In this document: piece after piece, positions 36,622 to 46,147 of the stretch
Numbering within the stretch: position 1 is the first letter of the stretch
How the letters are laid out: each line of letters begins with the position of its first letter
Assembly: GCA_903909815.1 (NCBI GenBank)
Contig: CAIVXG010000186.1
Location: 1 to 62,009, forward strand
Direction: 5' to 3'
Source of the DNA: an uncultured beta proteobacterium
GTDB lineage: Bacteria > Pseudomonadota > Gammaproteobacteria > Burkholderiales > Burkholderiaceae_C
DNA length: 62,009 nucleotides
Notes under the pieces: model-generated
Database searches by the model: none
Told to the model about the DNA's origin: nothing
The model's input: only the letters and a program-made list of their open reading frames with translations
Position numbers and translations under genes: made by a program

Positions 36622-37566
36622 TTGAGCCTCACCCTTCCCCCCCTCGTGATCGCCACGCGCGAAAGCCGGCTTGCCCTGTGGCAGGCCGAATATGTGAAAT
36701 CCCTGCTGGAGCAACGCGGTCACGCCGTCACGCTGCTGGGCATGACCACCCGGGGCGACCAGATTCTGGATCGATCCCTGAGCAAGGTTGGCGGCAAGGG
36801 CTTGTTTGTGAAAGAGCTGGAGGTCGCGCTGGAACAGGGCCAGGCCGACATCGCCGTGCATTCGCTCAAGGATGTGCCCATGGACCTGCCCGAAGGCTTT
36901 GCACTGGCCTGCGTGATGGAGCGTGAAGACCCGCGCGATGCCTTTGTTTCCAACCGCTTTGCGAGTCTGGCGGAGCTGCCACAGGGCGCGGTGGTGGGCA
37001 CGTCCAGCCTGCGCCGGGTGGCGCTGCTGCGCGCACTGCGGCCAGACCTGAAGATCGAGCCGCTGCGCGGCAATCTGGACACGCGGTTACGCAAGCTTGA
37101 CGACGGCCATTACGACGCCATTGTGCTGGCGGCGGCCGGCCTCAAGCGCCTGGGTCTGGCGACCCGCATTCGGGCCACGTTCGAACCCGGCGAGATGCTG
37201 CCCTCGGCGGGCCAAGGCGCCTTGGGAATCGAAGTGCGCTCGGAGCGCCAGGATCTGATCGACGCGCTGGCGCCGCTCGCACATAAGCCCACTTGGTTGG
37301 CGGTCGCTGCCGAACGTGCTGTCAGCCGCAGCATGGGGGGAAGCTGCTCCATGCCGTTGGCCGCACATGCCACCTGGAGCGGGTCCGAGCTCACGATCCA
37401 GGCGGCCTGGGGCGAGCCCGACGAGGCCGCTGCGCTCTCGCCGCTGGTGCGGGCCGAACTGACGCGCCACATTGGTGACCTGTCGCGTGCCACAGCCCTG
37501 GGTGAGCAGGTGGCGGCGCTGCTGTGCGAAGGCGGTGCCCGCAGTCTGCGCTCGGGTCCTGCCTGA
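36622..37566 (+). CDS. hemC: Hydroxymethylbilane synthase (porphobilinogen deaminase)
   Basis: A 314-residue enzyme that joins four porphobilinogen units into hydroxymethylbilane. D84 in HSLKDVP is the catalytic aspartate. C242 in [10 protein letters not shown] anchors the dipyrromethane cofactor. The start motif [18 protein letters not shown] is canonical. The start codon is TTG at 36622, with AGG 8-10 bases upstream; no ATG in frame fits better. An ATGCTAGCAT palindrome lies in the ppc/hemC gap at 36576-36585. It heads the heme block hemC-hemD-hemX-hemY. Confidence 0.93.
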   Translation: MSLTLPPLVIATRESRLALWQAEYVKSLLEQRGHAVTLLGMTTRGDQILDRSLSKVGGKGLFVKELEVALEQGQADIAVHSLKDVPMDLPEGFALACVMEREDPRDAFVSNRFASLAELPQGAVVGTSSLRRVALLRALRPDLKIEPLRGNLDTRLRKLDDGHYDAIVLAAAGLKRLGLATRIRATFEPGEMLPSAGQGALGIEVRSERQDLIDALAPLAHKPTWLAVAAERAVSRSMGGSCSMPLAAHATWSGSELTIQAAWGEPDEAAALSPLVRAELTRHIGDLSRATALGEQVAALLCEGGARSLRSGPA

Positions 37567-37697
37567 ACCCGCAGCGGGCAAAGCTTGTTCAGGTCCGACG
37601 CGGAACCTGAATCCTGGGTTTCTTGTGAATTCTTCCCCGCCCCGCTCTTGCTCCCTGAGGGGATGGAGAGCGGCGGCAAACTCCCGAGGGGGTATCC

Positions 37698-38501
37698 ATG
37701 GGCAAAATGAAAGTCGTCATCACCCGGCCTGAAGCGGACGCCGCGGCCTGGGTCAGGGCGTTGACTGAACGTGGACACGAGGTGTTGGCGCTGCCCCTGA
37801 TCGAGATTCTGGCCGCACCCGATGCGGCACCCCTGCGCCAAGCCTGGCAGTGCTTGAGCCGGTACCATGCCGTAATGTTTGTCAGCGGAAACGCGGTGGC
37901 GCAATTTGCCGCGGCACAGGAGGCGCTCGCGCTCACTGCCTGGGCGCATCAAGCGCCACACACCCGAGCCTGGGGCACGGGTCCTGGCACGCGCCAGGCC
38001 TTGCTGCGCGCCGGTGTGAGCGCACCGCAGATCGACGCCCCCGATACCGGTCAATTCGATTCCGAGGCGCTTTGGCAGTTGGTGCAGGGCGGCGTTCGTG
38101 CGGGCCAGCGTGTGCTGATCGTGCGTGGTGGCGCTGCGCAGCAGGCGCTCACCCCGGGCGCGGCGGGCGTGGGCCGCGACTGGCTGGCCAGCGTTTTGCG
38201 CGGCGCTGGGGTGGAGGTCGACTTTGTCGTGGCCTACGGTCGGCGCGCGCCCGTCTGGTCGGCGCCGCAGCGCGCGCGGGCGCTAGCCGCAACAGCGGAC
38301 GCATCGCTGTGGCTGTTCAGCAGTGCCGAAGCCGTTGGCAACCTGCGCCAGCTGCTGCCGCAGCAGAACTGGAGTGCAGCGCGGGCCATGGCCACGCATG
38401 CCCGCATTGCCCAGGCCGCGCGCGACGCAGGCTTTGGTGTGGTGTGGGAGTCACGCGCCAGCCTGCATCAGGTCGTGGCGTCGATAGAATCGATAGCATG
38501 A
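37698..38501 (+). CDS. hemD: Uroporphyrinogen-III synthase
   Basis: A 267-residue protein with the HemD layout: VVITRPEADAAAWVRALTERGHEVLALPLIEI opens the first domain (key part only), MFVSGNAVAQF is the first active-site loop, and RGGAAQQ and SSAEAVGNLRQLL mark the second domain. It cyclises hydroxymethylbilane with ring D inversion. HemD is poorly conserved, so position between hemC and hemX supports the call. A 131-base gap separates it from hemC. Its stop overlaps the hemX start (ATGA). Confidence 0.88.
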   Translation: MGKMKVVITRPEADAAAWVRALTERGHEVLALPLIEILAAPDAAPLRQAWQCLSRYHAVMFVSGNAVAQFAAAQEALALTAWAHQAPHTRAWGTGPGTRQALLRAGVSAPQIDAPDTGQFDSEALWQLVQGGVRAGQRVLIVRGGAAQQALTPGAAGVGRDWLASVLRGAGVEVDFVVAYGRRAPVWSAPQRARALAATADASLWLFSSAEAVGNLRQLLPQQNWSAARAMATHARIAQAARDAGFGVVWESRASLHQVVASIESIA

Positions 38502-39586
38502 ACTCCGCGACCGATGCCGATCCCGTCCCAGCCAGCGCCGATGCGCCCGCCAGCGTGGCGGTAGCACCCGCTCAGCCGAACCCGACGCCTGCGGCGGCTG
38601 CCGGGAACTGGGTGGTGCCGCGTTCTGTGGCCATTGCTTTCGTGCTGTTCTCTGGGGTGGCCATGCTGTTGAGCACGCTGCTGTGGCAAAAGTTGTCCAA
38701 CGTGCAGGAACAGCTGGCGCGGCAAAGTGCAGACAGCGGCGTGCAGTCGTTGGAGGCGCGCACCGTGGCGCGCCAGGCGCAGGACCTTTCGCGCGAGACG
38801 GCAGCGCGACTGGCGGTGTCGGAAACCAAGATCAGCGAGGTCGCGCTGCAGCGCACCCAGTTGGACGAATTGATGAAGAGCCTGTCGCGCTCGCGCGATG
38901 AAAACCTGGTGGTGGACATCGAGTCTGCGGTGCTGCTGGCGCAGCAGCAAAGCCAGCTCACGGGCAGCCTGGAGCCGCTGTTGGCGGCCCTCAAAAGTGG
39001 GGATCAGCGCGTGGCGCGTGCGGCGCAACCGCGCTTGAATCCCTTGCAGCGGGCCATGGCGCGCGATGTCGACCGGCTCAAGGCGGCGACCGTGGCCGAT
39101 ACGCCCAGCCTGCTGGTAAAAATGGACGAACTGGTGCGCATGGCCGACGAGTTGCCCGTGGCCAATGCGGTGGGGCTGGGCAGCGCACCGGCCAGCGCTG
39201 CCAAGGCCGCGCCCGCGCCTGCCTCGTGGTGGGAGCGCGCCTTGACGATGCTGCGTGACGAGACCCGCCGCCTGGTGCGTGTGAGCCGCATCGAGCAGCC
39301 CGAGGCGGCGCTGCTGTCGCCCGAGCAATCCTTTTTCATGCGCGAAAACCTCAAGCTCAAATTGCTCAATGCGCGCTTGGGACTGCTGGCCCGCCAGACC
39401 GATGCTTCGCGTGCGGATCTGGCGGCTGCGGCTCAGGCCGTGGGCCGATACTTCGACCGCTCCTCGCGCAAGACCCAGGCCACGTTGCAGCTGCTGCAGC
39501 AGGTGCAGGCGCAGATGATGAATCTGGAGTTGCCGCGCCTGGACGGCACCCTGGCGGCGCTGGCTACAGCCGCTGCAGGAAGGTAG
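38498..39586 (+). CDS. hemX: HemX, heme-biosynthesis-associated membrane protein
   Basis: A 362-residue protein with a Pro/Ala-rich N-terminus, one membrane helix at about 43-63, a coiled-coil segment (about 65-130) and a periplasmic helical domain ending in LELPRLDGTLAAL. It is commonly annotated as uroporphyrinogen-III C-methyltransferase, but it has no methyltransferase motif; the family (HemX) has unknown function. Translational coupling with hemD by a 4-base overlap is clear. hemY follows 5 bases after its stop. Confidence 0.87.
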   Translation: MNSATDADPVPASADAPASVAVAPAQPNPTPAAAAGNWVVPRSVAIAFVLFSGVAMLLSTLLWQKLSNVQEQLARQSADSGVQSLEARTVARQAQDLSRETAARLAVSETKISEVALQRTQLDELMKSLSRSRDENLVVDIESAVLLAQQQSQLTGSLEPLLAALKSGDQRVARAAQPRLNPLQRAMARDVDRLKAATVADTPSLLVKMDELVRMADELPVANAVGLGSAPASAAKAAPAPASWWERALTMLRDETRRLVRVSRIEQPEAALLSPEQSFFMRENLKLKLLNARLGLLARQTDASRADLAAAAQAVGRYFDRSSRKTQATLQLLQQVQAQMMNLELPRLDGTLAALATAAAGR

Positions 39587-39591
39587 GCCTG

Positions 39592-40869
39592 ATGCGCGCT
39601 GCCCTGTGGTTGTTGGCCCTGTTTGCCGTGGCGGTGGCAGCGGCCCTGTTTGTGGGTAATAACCAGGCCACGGTGACGCTGTTCTGGGCGCCATCGCGCG
39701 TGGACCTTTCGTTCAATCTGGTGCTGCTGCTGCTGCTGGCGGCGTTCTTGTTGCTGCACCTGGCGCTGCGCACCCTGGCGGCGCTGTTTGCGATGCCTGA
39801 GTTGGCACAGCGCTGGCGCGTTCAACACCGGGAGCGCAGCCTGTTTTCGGCATTGGTCGATGCCCAATTACACCAATACGCCGGGCGCTTCATTCGCGCG
39901 CGCAAGGCGGCACTGGCGGCCTTGCAGCAGGAGCAGGCGCTGTCACGTTCCGGCGAATCCAGTTTGGACTCGATCCGGGTGCGCGCTCTGGGCCATGCGC
40001 TTGCGGCCGAGGCTTCGCATGCGCTGCAGGACAAGGCCACGCGCGATGAACATCTGCGCCTGGCGCTGGAGCACCCGCTGCCCCGATCGGCACAGGAAGT
40101 GGGCGAAGGGGTGCAGATGCGTGCGGTGCGCTGGGCGCTGGACGATCGCGATGTGGTCACTGCGCTGGAGCGTCTGGAGGCGCTGCCGCAGGGCGTGGCT
40201 CGGCGCACACTGGCACTGCGCATGCGGCTCAAGGCCGCGCGCCTGGGCGGGCAGACGCGCCAGGCGCTGGAAACCGCGCGCCTGCTGGCCAAGCACCGTG
40301 CCTTCTCGCAAGCCGCCGCCGCCAGTTTGCTGCGCGGTCTGGCGCAAGAACTCCTGAGCGCCGCCTACGACCCCGATCAATTGTTGCGTGCCTGGAGTCA
40401 ACTCGATGCCGACGACCAACGCCAGCCCGATGTCGCTTTGCATGCGGCGCAGCGCCTGCAGGGTCTGGGCGGCGACGTGGCGCTGGCCTTGCAATGGTTG
40501 CTGCCGGTGTGGGAGCGGATGTTGCTGCGGCCATTTGAATGGAGTGAGGAGCAGCGCGTGAAGCTGGTGCAGGTGCTGGAGTCGAGCCTGCAGGTGGCAC
40601 CCTATGCGCAAGGCGCGCCCTGGCTGGCGCGGGTGGAAGCGGCGCACAGGAACCAGCCCAACGACGCCAACCTGCAATATCTGGCTGGCAAGGTATGCGT
40701 GGTGCACCAGTTATGGGGCAAGGGCCAGCAGTTGCTGGAGCTGGCGGTGCCCAGGTTGACCAACGTGGCGCTGAAGCGTCAGGCCTGGTGCACCTTGGCC
40801 ATGTTGGCCGAGCAGCGCGGCGATGAAGTCGCGCTGCATGCGGCCTACCGGCAAGCCGCGTCCTTGTGA
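39592..40869 (+). CDS. hemY: HemY-like TPR membrane protein
   Basis: A 425-residue protein with two N-terminal membrane helices (about 3-22 and 40-66) bracketing GNNQATVTLFW, the HemY_N signature, then TPR-like helices to the C-terminus (WCTLAMLAEQRGDEVALHAAYRQA). It is the last gene of the heme block and is often called HemY, though it is unrelated to the protoporphyrinogen oxidase of the same name. Its role in heme synthesis is presumed from context. The second cheV converges on it, 11 bases away. Confidence 0.9.
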   Translation: MRAALWLLALFAVAVAAALFVGNNQATVTLFWAPSRVDLSFNLVLLLLLAAFLLLHLALRTLAALFAMPELAQRWRVQHRERSLFSALVDAQLHQYAGRFIRARKAALAALQQEQALSRSGESSLDSIRVRALGHALAAEASHALQDKATRDEHLRLALEHPLPRSAQEVGEGVQMRAVRWALDDRDVVTALERLEALPQGVARRTLALRMRLKAARLGGQTRQALETARLLAKHRAFSQAAAASLLRGLAQELLSAAYDPDQLLRAWSQLDADDQRQPDVALHAAQRLQGLGGDVALALQWLLPVWERMLLRPFEWSEEQRVKLVQVLESSLQVAPYAQGAPWLARVEAAHRNQPNDANLQYLAGKVCVVHQLWGKGQQLLELAVPRLTNVALKRQAWCTLAMLAEQRGDEVALHAAYRQAASL

Positions 40870-40880
40870 AGACCGTCAGT

Positions 40881-41840
40881 TCATTTGGCTAGCACGCGAC
40901 GGATCGTGGCCGCCAATTCTTCCGCCTGAAATTTGGCGATGTAGGCGTCCGCCCCAACGCTCTTCACGTGACTTTCGTTGGTCTTGCCGGTGAGCGACGA
41001 GTGGATCACCACCGGCAGCCCCTTGAAGCGGGCGTCCTGTTTGATGTTGCGCGTCAGCGTAAAGCCATCCATCTCCGGCATTTCCAGGTCGGTCAGCACC
41101 AAGGCTACCTTGTCCAGAATGGTCTTGCCCTGCGCCACGGCTTCATCGGACATGGCCTGAATCTTGTCCCAGGCTTCCTTGCCGGTCTTGGTCATGATGA
41201 AGGGCGCGCTCATGGCGTTGAGCCCCTGCTCGATCATGGAGCGCGCGACGGCGGAATCGTCCGCCGCCAGAATCACCGTACCGGGGGGAAGCACCAGTGC
41301 CGCGCCGACGGTTTCCTTGCTGATGGGGGCTTCTTCCGACGGCATGACATCGCGCAGGATCTTCTCCACGTCCAGGATCTGGGCCAGACGGGTCTGGTCG
41401 GTGTTTCCGTCCAGGCGCGCCAGGCTGGTGATGAGACCGCCCACGCCGCTGCCCTCGGCCGGAATGATCTGGCTCCATTCCAGTCGCACGATCTCGTCCA
41501 CCTCTTCCACGGCAAAGGCCTGGGTGGTGCGCGCGAATTCGGTCACGATCAGGATCGCCAGGCCGCGTTTGGGGTTGCAGCCGACAACCGCAGGCAGGTC
41601 GATCACGGGGATGATCTGGCCACGAATATTGGCCACGCCCATCACATGCTGGGGCGCATTGGAAATGGCCGTGATGGTGGGCATGACCAAAATCTCGCGC
41701 ACCTTGAACACATTGATGCCGAACAACTCGCGGTGGTCCGATTGCGCCGCCTCGCCCAGACGGAACAGCATCATCTCGAACTGATTGGTGCCGGTCAAAT
41801 TGGTGCGGGCATCGACTTCTTGCTGTACCGAATGTTTCAT
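40881..41840 (-). CDS. cheV: CheV: CheW-like coupling domain fused to receiver (copy 2)
   Basis: The 319-residue protein is a near copy of the one at 189-1166, about 93% identical, with the same residues D194/D195, D251 and K303 in the receiver. It ends six residues earlier (RRVLAK). Changes cluster at residues 3, 17-20, 168-169, 208-211 and 226-228; the DNA also differs at many synonymous sites, so the duplication is not recent or has been under selection on protein level. AAGGA precedes the ATG. It lies between hemY and an exporter gene, away from other chemotaxis genes. Confidence 0.92.
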   Translation of the reverse strand: MKHSVQQEVDARTNLTGTNQFEMMLFRLGEAAQSDHRELFGINVFKVREILVMPTITAISNAPQHVMGVANIRGQIIPVIDLPAVVGCNPKRGLAILIVTEFARTTQAFAVEEVDEIVRLEWSQIIPAEGSGVGGLITSLARLDGNTDQTRLAQILDVEKILRDVMPSEEAPISKETVGAALVLPPGTVILAADDSAVARSMIEQGLNAMSAPFIMTKTGKEAWDKIQAMSDEAVAQGKTILDKVALVLTDLEMPEMDGFTLTRNIKQDARFKGLPVVIHSSLTGKTNESHVKSVGADAYIAKFQAEELAATIRRVLAK

Positions 41841-41894
41841 GCTGAGGGTCCTTGGGGTGTGCAGGAGGTAATTCAGGCTAGAGCATAGCGCGAA

Positions 41895-43700
41895 TTACGC
41901 AGTGAACTGCAGCGCAGCCAGGCGTGCGTAGATGCCTTGGCGCGCAATCAGCTCATTGTGCGTCCCCTGCTCCACGATCTGCCCGTGGTCCAGCACCACG
42001 ATGCGGTCGGCCTTTTGCACTGTGGCCAGCCGGTGTGCAATCACCAGCGTGGTGCGGCCCTGCATCGCTGATTCCAGTGCCGCCTGCACCATGCGCTCGC
42101 TCTGCGCGTCCAAGGCGCTGGTGGCCTCGTCCAGCAGCAGCAGCGGCGGGTTCTTGAGCATGGCGCGGGCGATCGCGATGCGCTGGCGCTGGCCGCCGCT
42201 CAGGCGCACGCCGCGCTCGCCCAGGAAGGTGTTGTAGCCCTCGGGCAGTTCTTCGATGAAGTCGTGTGCAAAGGCCGCCTTGGCGGCCGCTCGCACCTGT
42301 TCGTCACTGGCCTGGGGTGCGCCGTAGCGGATGTTCTCCAGTGCGCTGCTGGAAAAGATCACCGCGTCCTGCGGCACGATGCCGACCTGCTGGCGCAGAT
42401 CGCTCAATGCCAGCTCGCGCGTGGCCACGCCGTTGAGTTGGATGCGGCCGGAACTGGCGTGCTCGGCGGGCGCCGCATCCGGGTCGTAAAAGCGCAGCAG
42501 CAGCTGAAACACGGTGCTCTTTCCGGCGCCGCTGGACCCCACCAGGGCCACGGTCTCGCCCGGCTGCACGTGCTGGCTGAAGTGACTCAGCGCGGTTTGC
42601 GTGGGGCGCGAAGGGTAATGAAAAGTCACATCGTCAAAATCCACCGAACTGCCGCTGGCGGTGACGCGCACCGGCACCGGATGCGGCGGTGAAGTGATCG
42701 GGGAGCGGCTTGCCAGCAGCTCCATCAAGCGCTCGGTGGCGCCGGCAGCGCGCAGCAAGTCGCCATAGACCTCGCCCAAAACCGCAAAGGCGCTGGCCAG
42801 GATGATGACGTAAACCGTGGTCTGGCCCAGGTGTCCGGCGCTCATGCGCCCGGCCACCACCGCCTGCGTGCCCTGATACATGCCCCATAGCAGCGCCGCG
42901 CTGGTGGCGATGATGATGAAAGCCACCAGCACCGAGCGCGCCTTGGTGCGCTTCACAGCCGTGGCAAAAGCGTCAAACGTGGCGGCGTCAAAACGGGCCG
43001 ACTCGCGCGCTTCGGCGGTGTAGCTTTGCACCACCGGAATGGCGTTGAGCACTTCGGCCGCGATCGCGCTGGAGTCGGCCACGCGGTCCTGGCTGGCGCG
43101 CGACAAACGCCGCACACGCCGGCCAAACCAGACCGCGGGCAATACGATCAGCACCAGCAAGCCCAACACCTGGAACATCACATAAGGGTTGGTCCATACC
43201 AGGATGGCAAGCGCTCCCAGTCCCATGACCGCATTGCGCAGCCCCATGGAAAGGGACGAGCCCACGACCGACTGCACCAGCGTGGTGTCGGTGGTCAGGC
43301 GCGACAGCACCTCGCCGGTCTGCGTGGTCTCAAAGAACTGTGGGCTCTGCTTCAGCACGTGGCTGTAGACGGCGTTGCGCAGGTCGGCCGTGACGCGCTC
43401 GCCCAGCCAGCTCACCAGATAAAAGCGCGCCGCCGAAAACAGGCCCAACGCCGTGGCCACCGCAAACAGTTCCGCAAAGTGATCGCGCAGCGCCATCGCC
43501 TGAGCCCCCTTGTCGGAGGGCGCAAGGCCGCCGTCGATCAGGCTGCGCAAGGCGATCGGGAAGGCCAGTGTGGCGGCCGCAGCCAGTACCAGAAACACCA
43601 GGGCCAGCACGATGCGAACGCGGTAGGGACGAAGGAAAGGCAGCAGACCGGTCAAGGACTTGGGTGCGGCAGTGGCGCGCTGGCCGGGAATGGTGCTCAT
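41895..43700 (-). CDS. ABC exporter, membrane and ATPase domains fused (MsbA/ABCB type)
   Basis: A 601-residue half-transporter. The membrane domain (about 20-320, six helices) contains YSHVLKQSPQFFETTQTGEVLSRL, and the ATPase domain (about 350-601) shows Walker A GSSGAGKS, Q-loop PQDAV, signature [14 protein letters not shown], Walker B LLLLDEATSALD and the H-loop IAHRLA. The MsbA-like family moves lipids, drugs or lipid A; the specific cargo is unknown. It is 55 bases from cheV copy 2 on the same strand, with no evident functional tie. The gene has no lesion. Confidence 0.9.
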   Translation of the reverse strand: MSTIPGQRATAAPKSLTGLLPFLRPYRVRIVLALVFLVLAAAATLAFPIALRSLIDGGLAPSDKGAQAMALRDHFAELFAVATALGLFSAARFYLVSWLGERVTADLRNAVYSHVLKQSPQFFETTQTGEVLSRLTTDTTLVQSVVGSSLSMGLRNAVMGLGALAILVWTNPYVMFQVLGLLVLIVLPAVWFGRRVRRLSRASQDRVADSSAIAAEVLNAIPVVQSYTAEARESARFDAATFDAFATAVKRTKARSVLVAFIIIATSAALLWGMYQGTQAVVAGRMSAGHLGQTTVYVIILASAFAVLGEVYGDLLRAAGATERLMELLASRSPITSPPHPVPVRVTASGSSVDFDDVTFHYPSRPTQTALSHFSQHVQPGETVALVGSSGAGKSTVFQLLLRFYDPDAAPAEHASSGRIQLNGVATRELALSDLRQQVGIVPQDAVIFSSSALENIRYGAPQASDEQVRAAAKAAFAHDFIEELPEGYNTFLGERGVRLSGGQRQRIAIARAMLKNPPLLLLDEATSALDAQSERMVQAALESAMQGRTTLVIAHRLATVQKADRIVVLDHGQIVEQGTHNELIARQGIYARLAALQFTA

Positions 43701-43986
43701 GGGATGCGATGGGTATGGATTGGAAGCGCTGCAAGGGGTGGAAGCTTAAACCGGAACGCGCACAAACGAGATACTGCGGGCTATTTCCTGCGCGCCGGGG
43801 CGATCCTGACCTGAGGGTCGCTATCCAGGCGACATCTTTTGGCTTTCACTCCACCATTTGGTGGATGCGCCAGCTCAGGCAACTGGCTATAACAGCCAGA
43901 TCGTCATGAGAAGTGGCATTGCCGCGTGAACTCCATCAGCGCTGCACCTGCTGCTGCCCACAACAAGCCATCAAAAGGGTTCAGCC

Positions 43987-45130
43987 ATGGCATTTTTCAC
44001 GAACTCGGTACGGCAGCTGCAGCTTGCAAACGACGCGCTGGATGCCGGTGACTATGATGACTCGCAAGCTTTCGCGATCGAGGCGCTTGCCGATGCGCAG
44101 GCCGTCAACGACATTCTGGCCGAAGCCAAGGCCCTGAGCATCCTGGCTGAGCGTGACCGGCTGGTATCCAAGTGCCGGCGTGCGCACGAGTCGAGCCAAC
44201 GCGCGGCCCAGCTGTTCCGCTTGGTCGGCGATGTGCGGGGCGAAGTTGCCGCGCTCACGATACTGGCCCAAGTCACAAGCTATTCTGGGGCGCAACGAAG
44301 ACGCCATCGAGGCAGCGCTGCTGAGCATTCGATTGGCCGAAACTCTGACGCTGGACTTGCACACTGCCATGGCTCACAACCACCTCGGCGTTGCCTACCT
44401 ATGGAGTCGAGATTGGGACCGTGCGCGCCACGCCTTCGACGATGCCATTCGAACGACCCGAACGATCACGCCTGAGGCTGGCGTGGGCTTGCCCCACCTG
44501 AATCAATGTCTGGCCGATGTGACTCGGCTTGCAGACGATGGCCCGCCATCGGGACGCCGCCCGCCAATGCAGGGCTTACGCGCGCTAGCTAGGCGTTTCG
44601 CGCAAATCGTCGAAGCCAAGCCGGGCGGAGCCTTGAGCTTGTCGTCCCAGGCGACGCTGGAATGCATGTCGCGCGTGGGCCTCGCCATCGTCCACATCTG
44701 GCTCAACGAGATGGACGAGGCCGAGCGCCTATTGGCAGCAGCCAGAAAGATCATGGACAGCGCTCCAATCAAACCCTGGCTGAACGTGTTTTACGCATGG
44801 GGACTGACTGAGCTGGCATGGGCATCGGGTGACTTCGTTTCAGCCCAAGCCGCCGCAGCCGTGCTTGTGCAATTGGCCACCAGCGTTGAGCACGAGCAAA
44901 TGGCCGGCTTTGGCCTCCTTCTCGGCTTCCAAATTGCCGAGGCGCAGGGAAAAACCGCACAGGCACTGCAAGCGCTGCGCCAGCTGAGGCGGCGCGAACA
45001 AATGATTCGCGGGGAAGCGGTTCAAAATCGCGAGCGTGCGGTTCAGTGGCCGTTGGACGAACGTGGCATGGAAGCGAGTCCAAGCAGCATCCAGGTCACC
45101 CCGCACGCGGCAAAAATGGTGTGGATGTAA
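43987..45130 (+). pseudogene. Frameshifted TPR-domain gene, resembling the front of a TPR-GGDEF protein
   Basis: Two overlapping forward frames make one protein. The first gives MAFFTNSVRQLQLANDALDAGD... to ILAQV at about 44275; from about 44285 the next frame continues with ILGRNEDAIEAALLSIRLAE to VQWPLDERGMEAS. Both parts are TPR helices. The pattern RREQMIRGEAVQNRERAVQW is the linker that precedes GGDEF domains in related TPR-type diguanylate cyclases, but the frame ends soon after (45130) with no GGDEF. So there is one frameshift and a lost C-terminus. AAAGGG precedes the ATG. The preceding 43701-43986 stretch has no gene, only a CCACCATTTGGTGG palindrome at 43851-43864. Confidence 0.75.
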
Positions 45131-45197
45131 GGCCCGGTACTTGCCACCTGGCTTGGCGCCTGAGCAGCGGGCCCGTGGCAGCGCCAATCTCCCGTCC

Positions 45198-45932
45198 TCA
45201 GCAGCCCACGCTCAGCGCCTGAAGAGGCCTGCCGTCGTTGACGTCGAACACCACGAGGTTCACCTGGCGCGGATGATCTTTGTCGGCCGCAATGGCGCGC
45301 AAGCTCAGGCGCGCAGCACCCTTGCGGACGCCCGCAGCCACGTACTCGCGCACCACGAAATCGTGTTTCAAGAATTCGCCGCTGTTTTCACCCGCCTTGA
45401 CCCGGGAATAGTGGTCATGTTCGGTCACAGTCCAGTACGCTGACCAGGCCATGGTGGTGTCGGTCGGCATCACGATCGCCTCATAAGCGTCCGGCCCCTG
45501 GCCCCGTATCTCGATACTTGCACGCGCCGCTTGCGCCTCTCCCAAGGCAGCAGGATAGCCACGCCAGTCCTTGCCGTTGCGCAGCACCTGGGGCGTGTAG
45601 ATTCCTGCAAGATGATTCGATACGGCCAACTCGCGCTGGCGTGCCGTATGGGAAGGCTGGGCAAATCGGTCAACCCAGCCGATGTAGTCCCAATAGCCGA
45701 CATGGAAGGCCTCAACCACAACACGACCTTGGGCTGCGGCTGCTTTCAGGCTCGAGACCCACTTGTCTGCAGGCGGGCAGGAGCTGCAGCCCTCAGAGGT
45801 GTAAAGCTCGATCACCGGGGTCAGTGTGATAGCCGAATGTGCTTGGCAGGCCGATGGCGCAGGTGCTGCCGCGTGTGCCGCTGCAGCCAGGCCCAAAGAC
45901 AGTGCGAGCCCGAAGCGGGAACAAATGGACAT
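45198..45932 (-). CDS. DUF1223 exported protein with a CSSCPPAD thiol motif
   Basis: A 244-residue protein with a signal peptide ending at about AHAAA, then VIELYTSEGCSSCPPADKW, the DUF1223 signature that looks like a thioredoxin-type CxxC site. The rest of the family domain includes FHVGYWDYIGWVDRFA and YTPQVLRNG. DUF1223 proteins are periplasmic and uncharacterised; a redox role is inferred from the CSSC pair. The ATG at 45932 begins the signal peptide; the frame extends to a TTG at 45947 which adds five residues. Confidence 0.85.
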   Translation of the reverse strand: MSICSRFGLALSLGLAAAAHAAAPAPSACQAHSAITLTPVIELYTSEGCSSCPPADKWVSSLKAAAAQGRVVVEAFHVGYWDYIGWVDRFAQPSHTARQRELAVSNHLAGIYTPQVLRNGKDWRGYPAALGEAQAARASIEIRGQGPDAYEAIVMPTDTTMAWSAYWTVTEHDHYSRVKAGENSGEFLKHDFVVREYVAAGVRKGAARLSLRAIAADKDHPRQVNLVVFDVNDGRPLQALSVGC

Positions 45933-46147
45933 GGTTGTCACTTTCAAAAGAGTGCGTCAAGCGCAGGGAAGGGCGGCGCTCGCACCAGACATTGGTCGCG
46001 GCGGCAGGTCACTCCTTACAAGCCGCGGCGGCCTTCACCCCGCCAGCCATTTCCACGCGGCCTTGACCGAGCGATCGAATGCAACGCCTGCAAGCGCACG
46101 CTCCGGTCACGCCAGCACGATTCGAGTCGTTAGGCGCGTCAGCCCGA

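Noticed and set aside
38498-39586. Methyltransferase function for HemX
   Set aside because: Common annotations call it uroporphyrinogen-III C-methyltransferase, but no SAM-binding motif is present in the sequence.
43987-45130. Programmed frameshift in the TPR gene
   Set aside because: No slippery heptamer is visible near 44275-44290, and the protein is also truncated at its end, which fits decay better.
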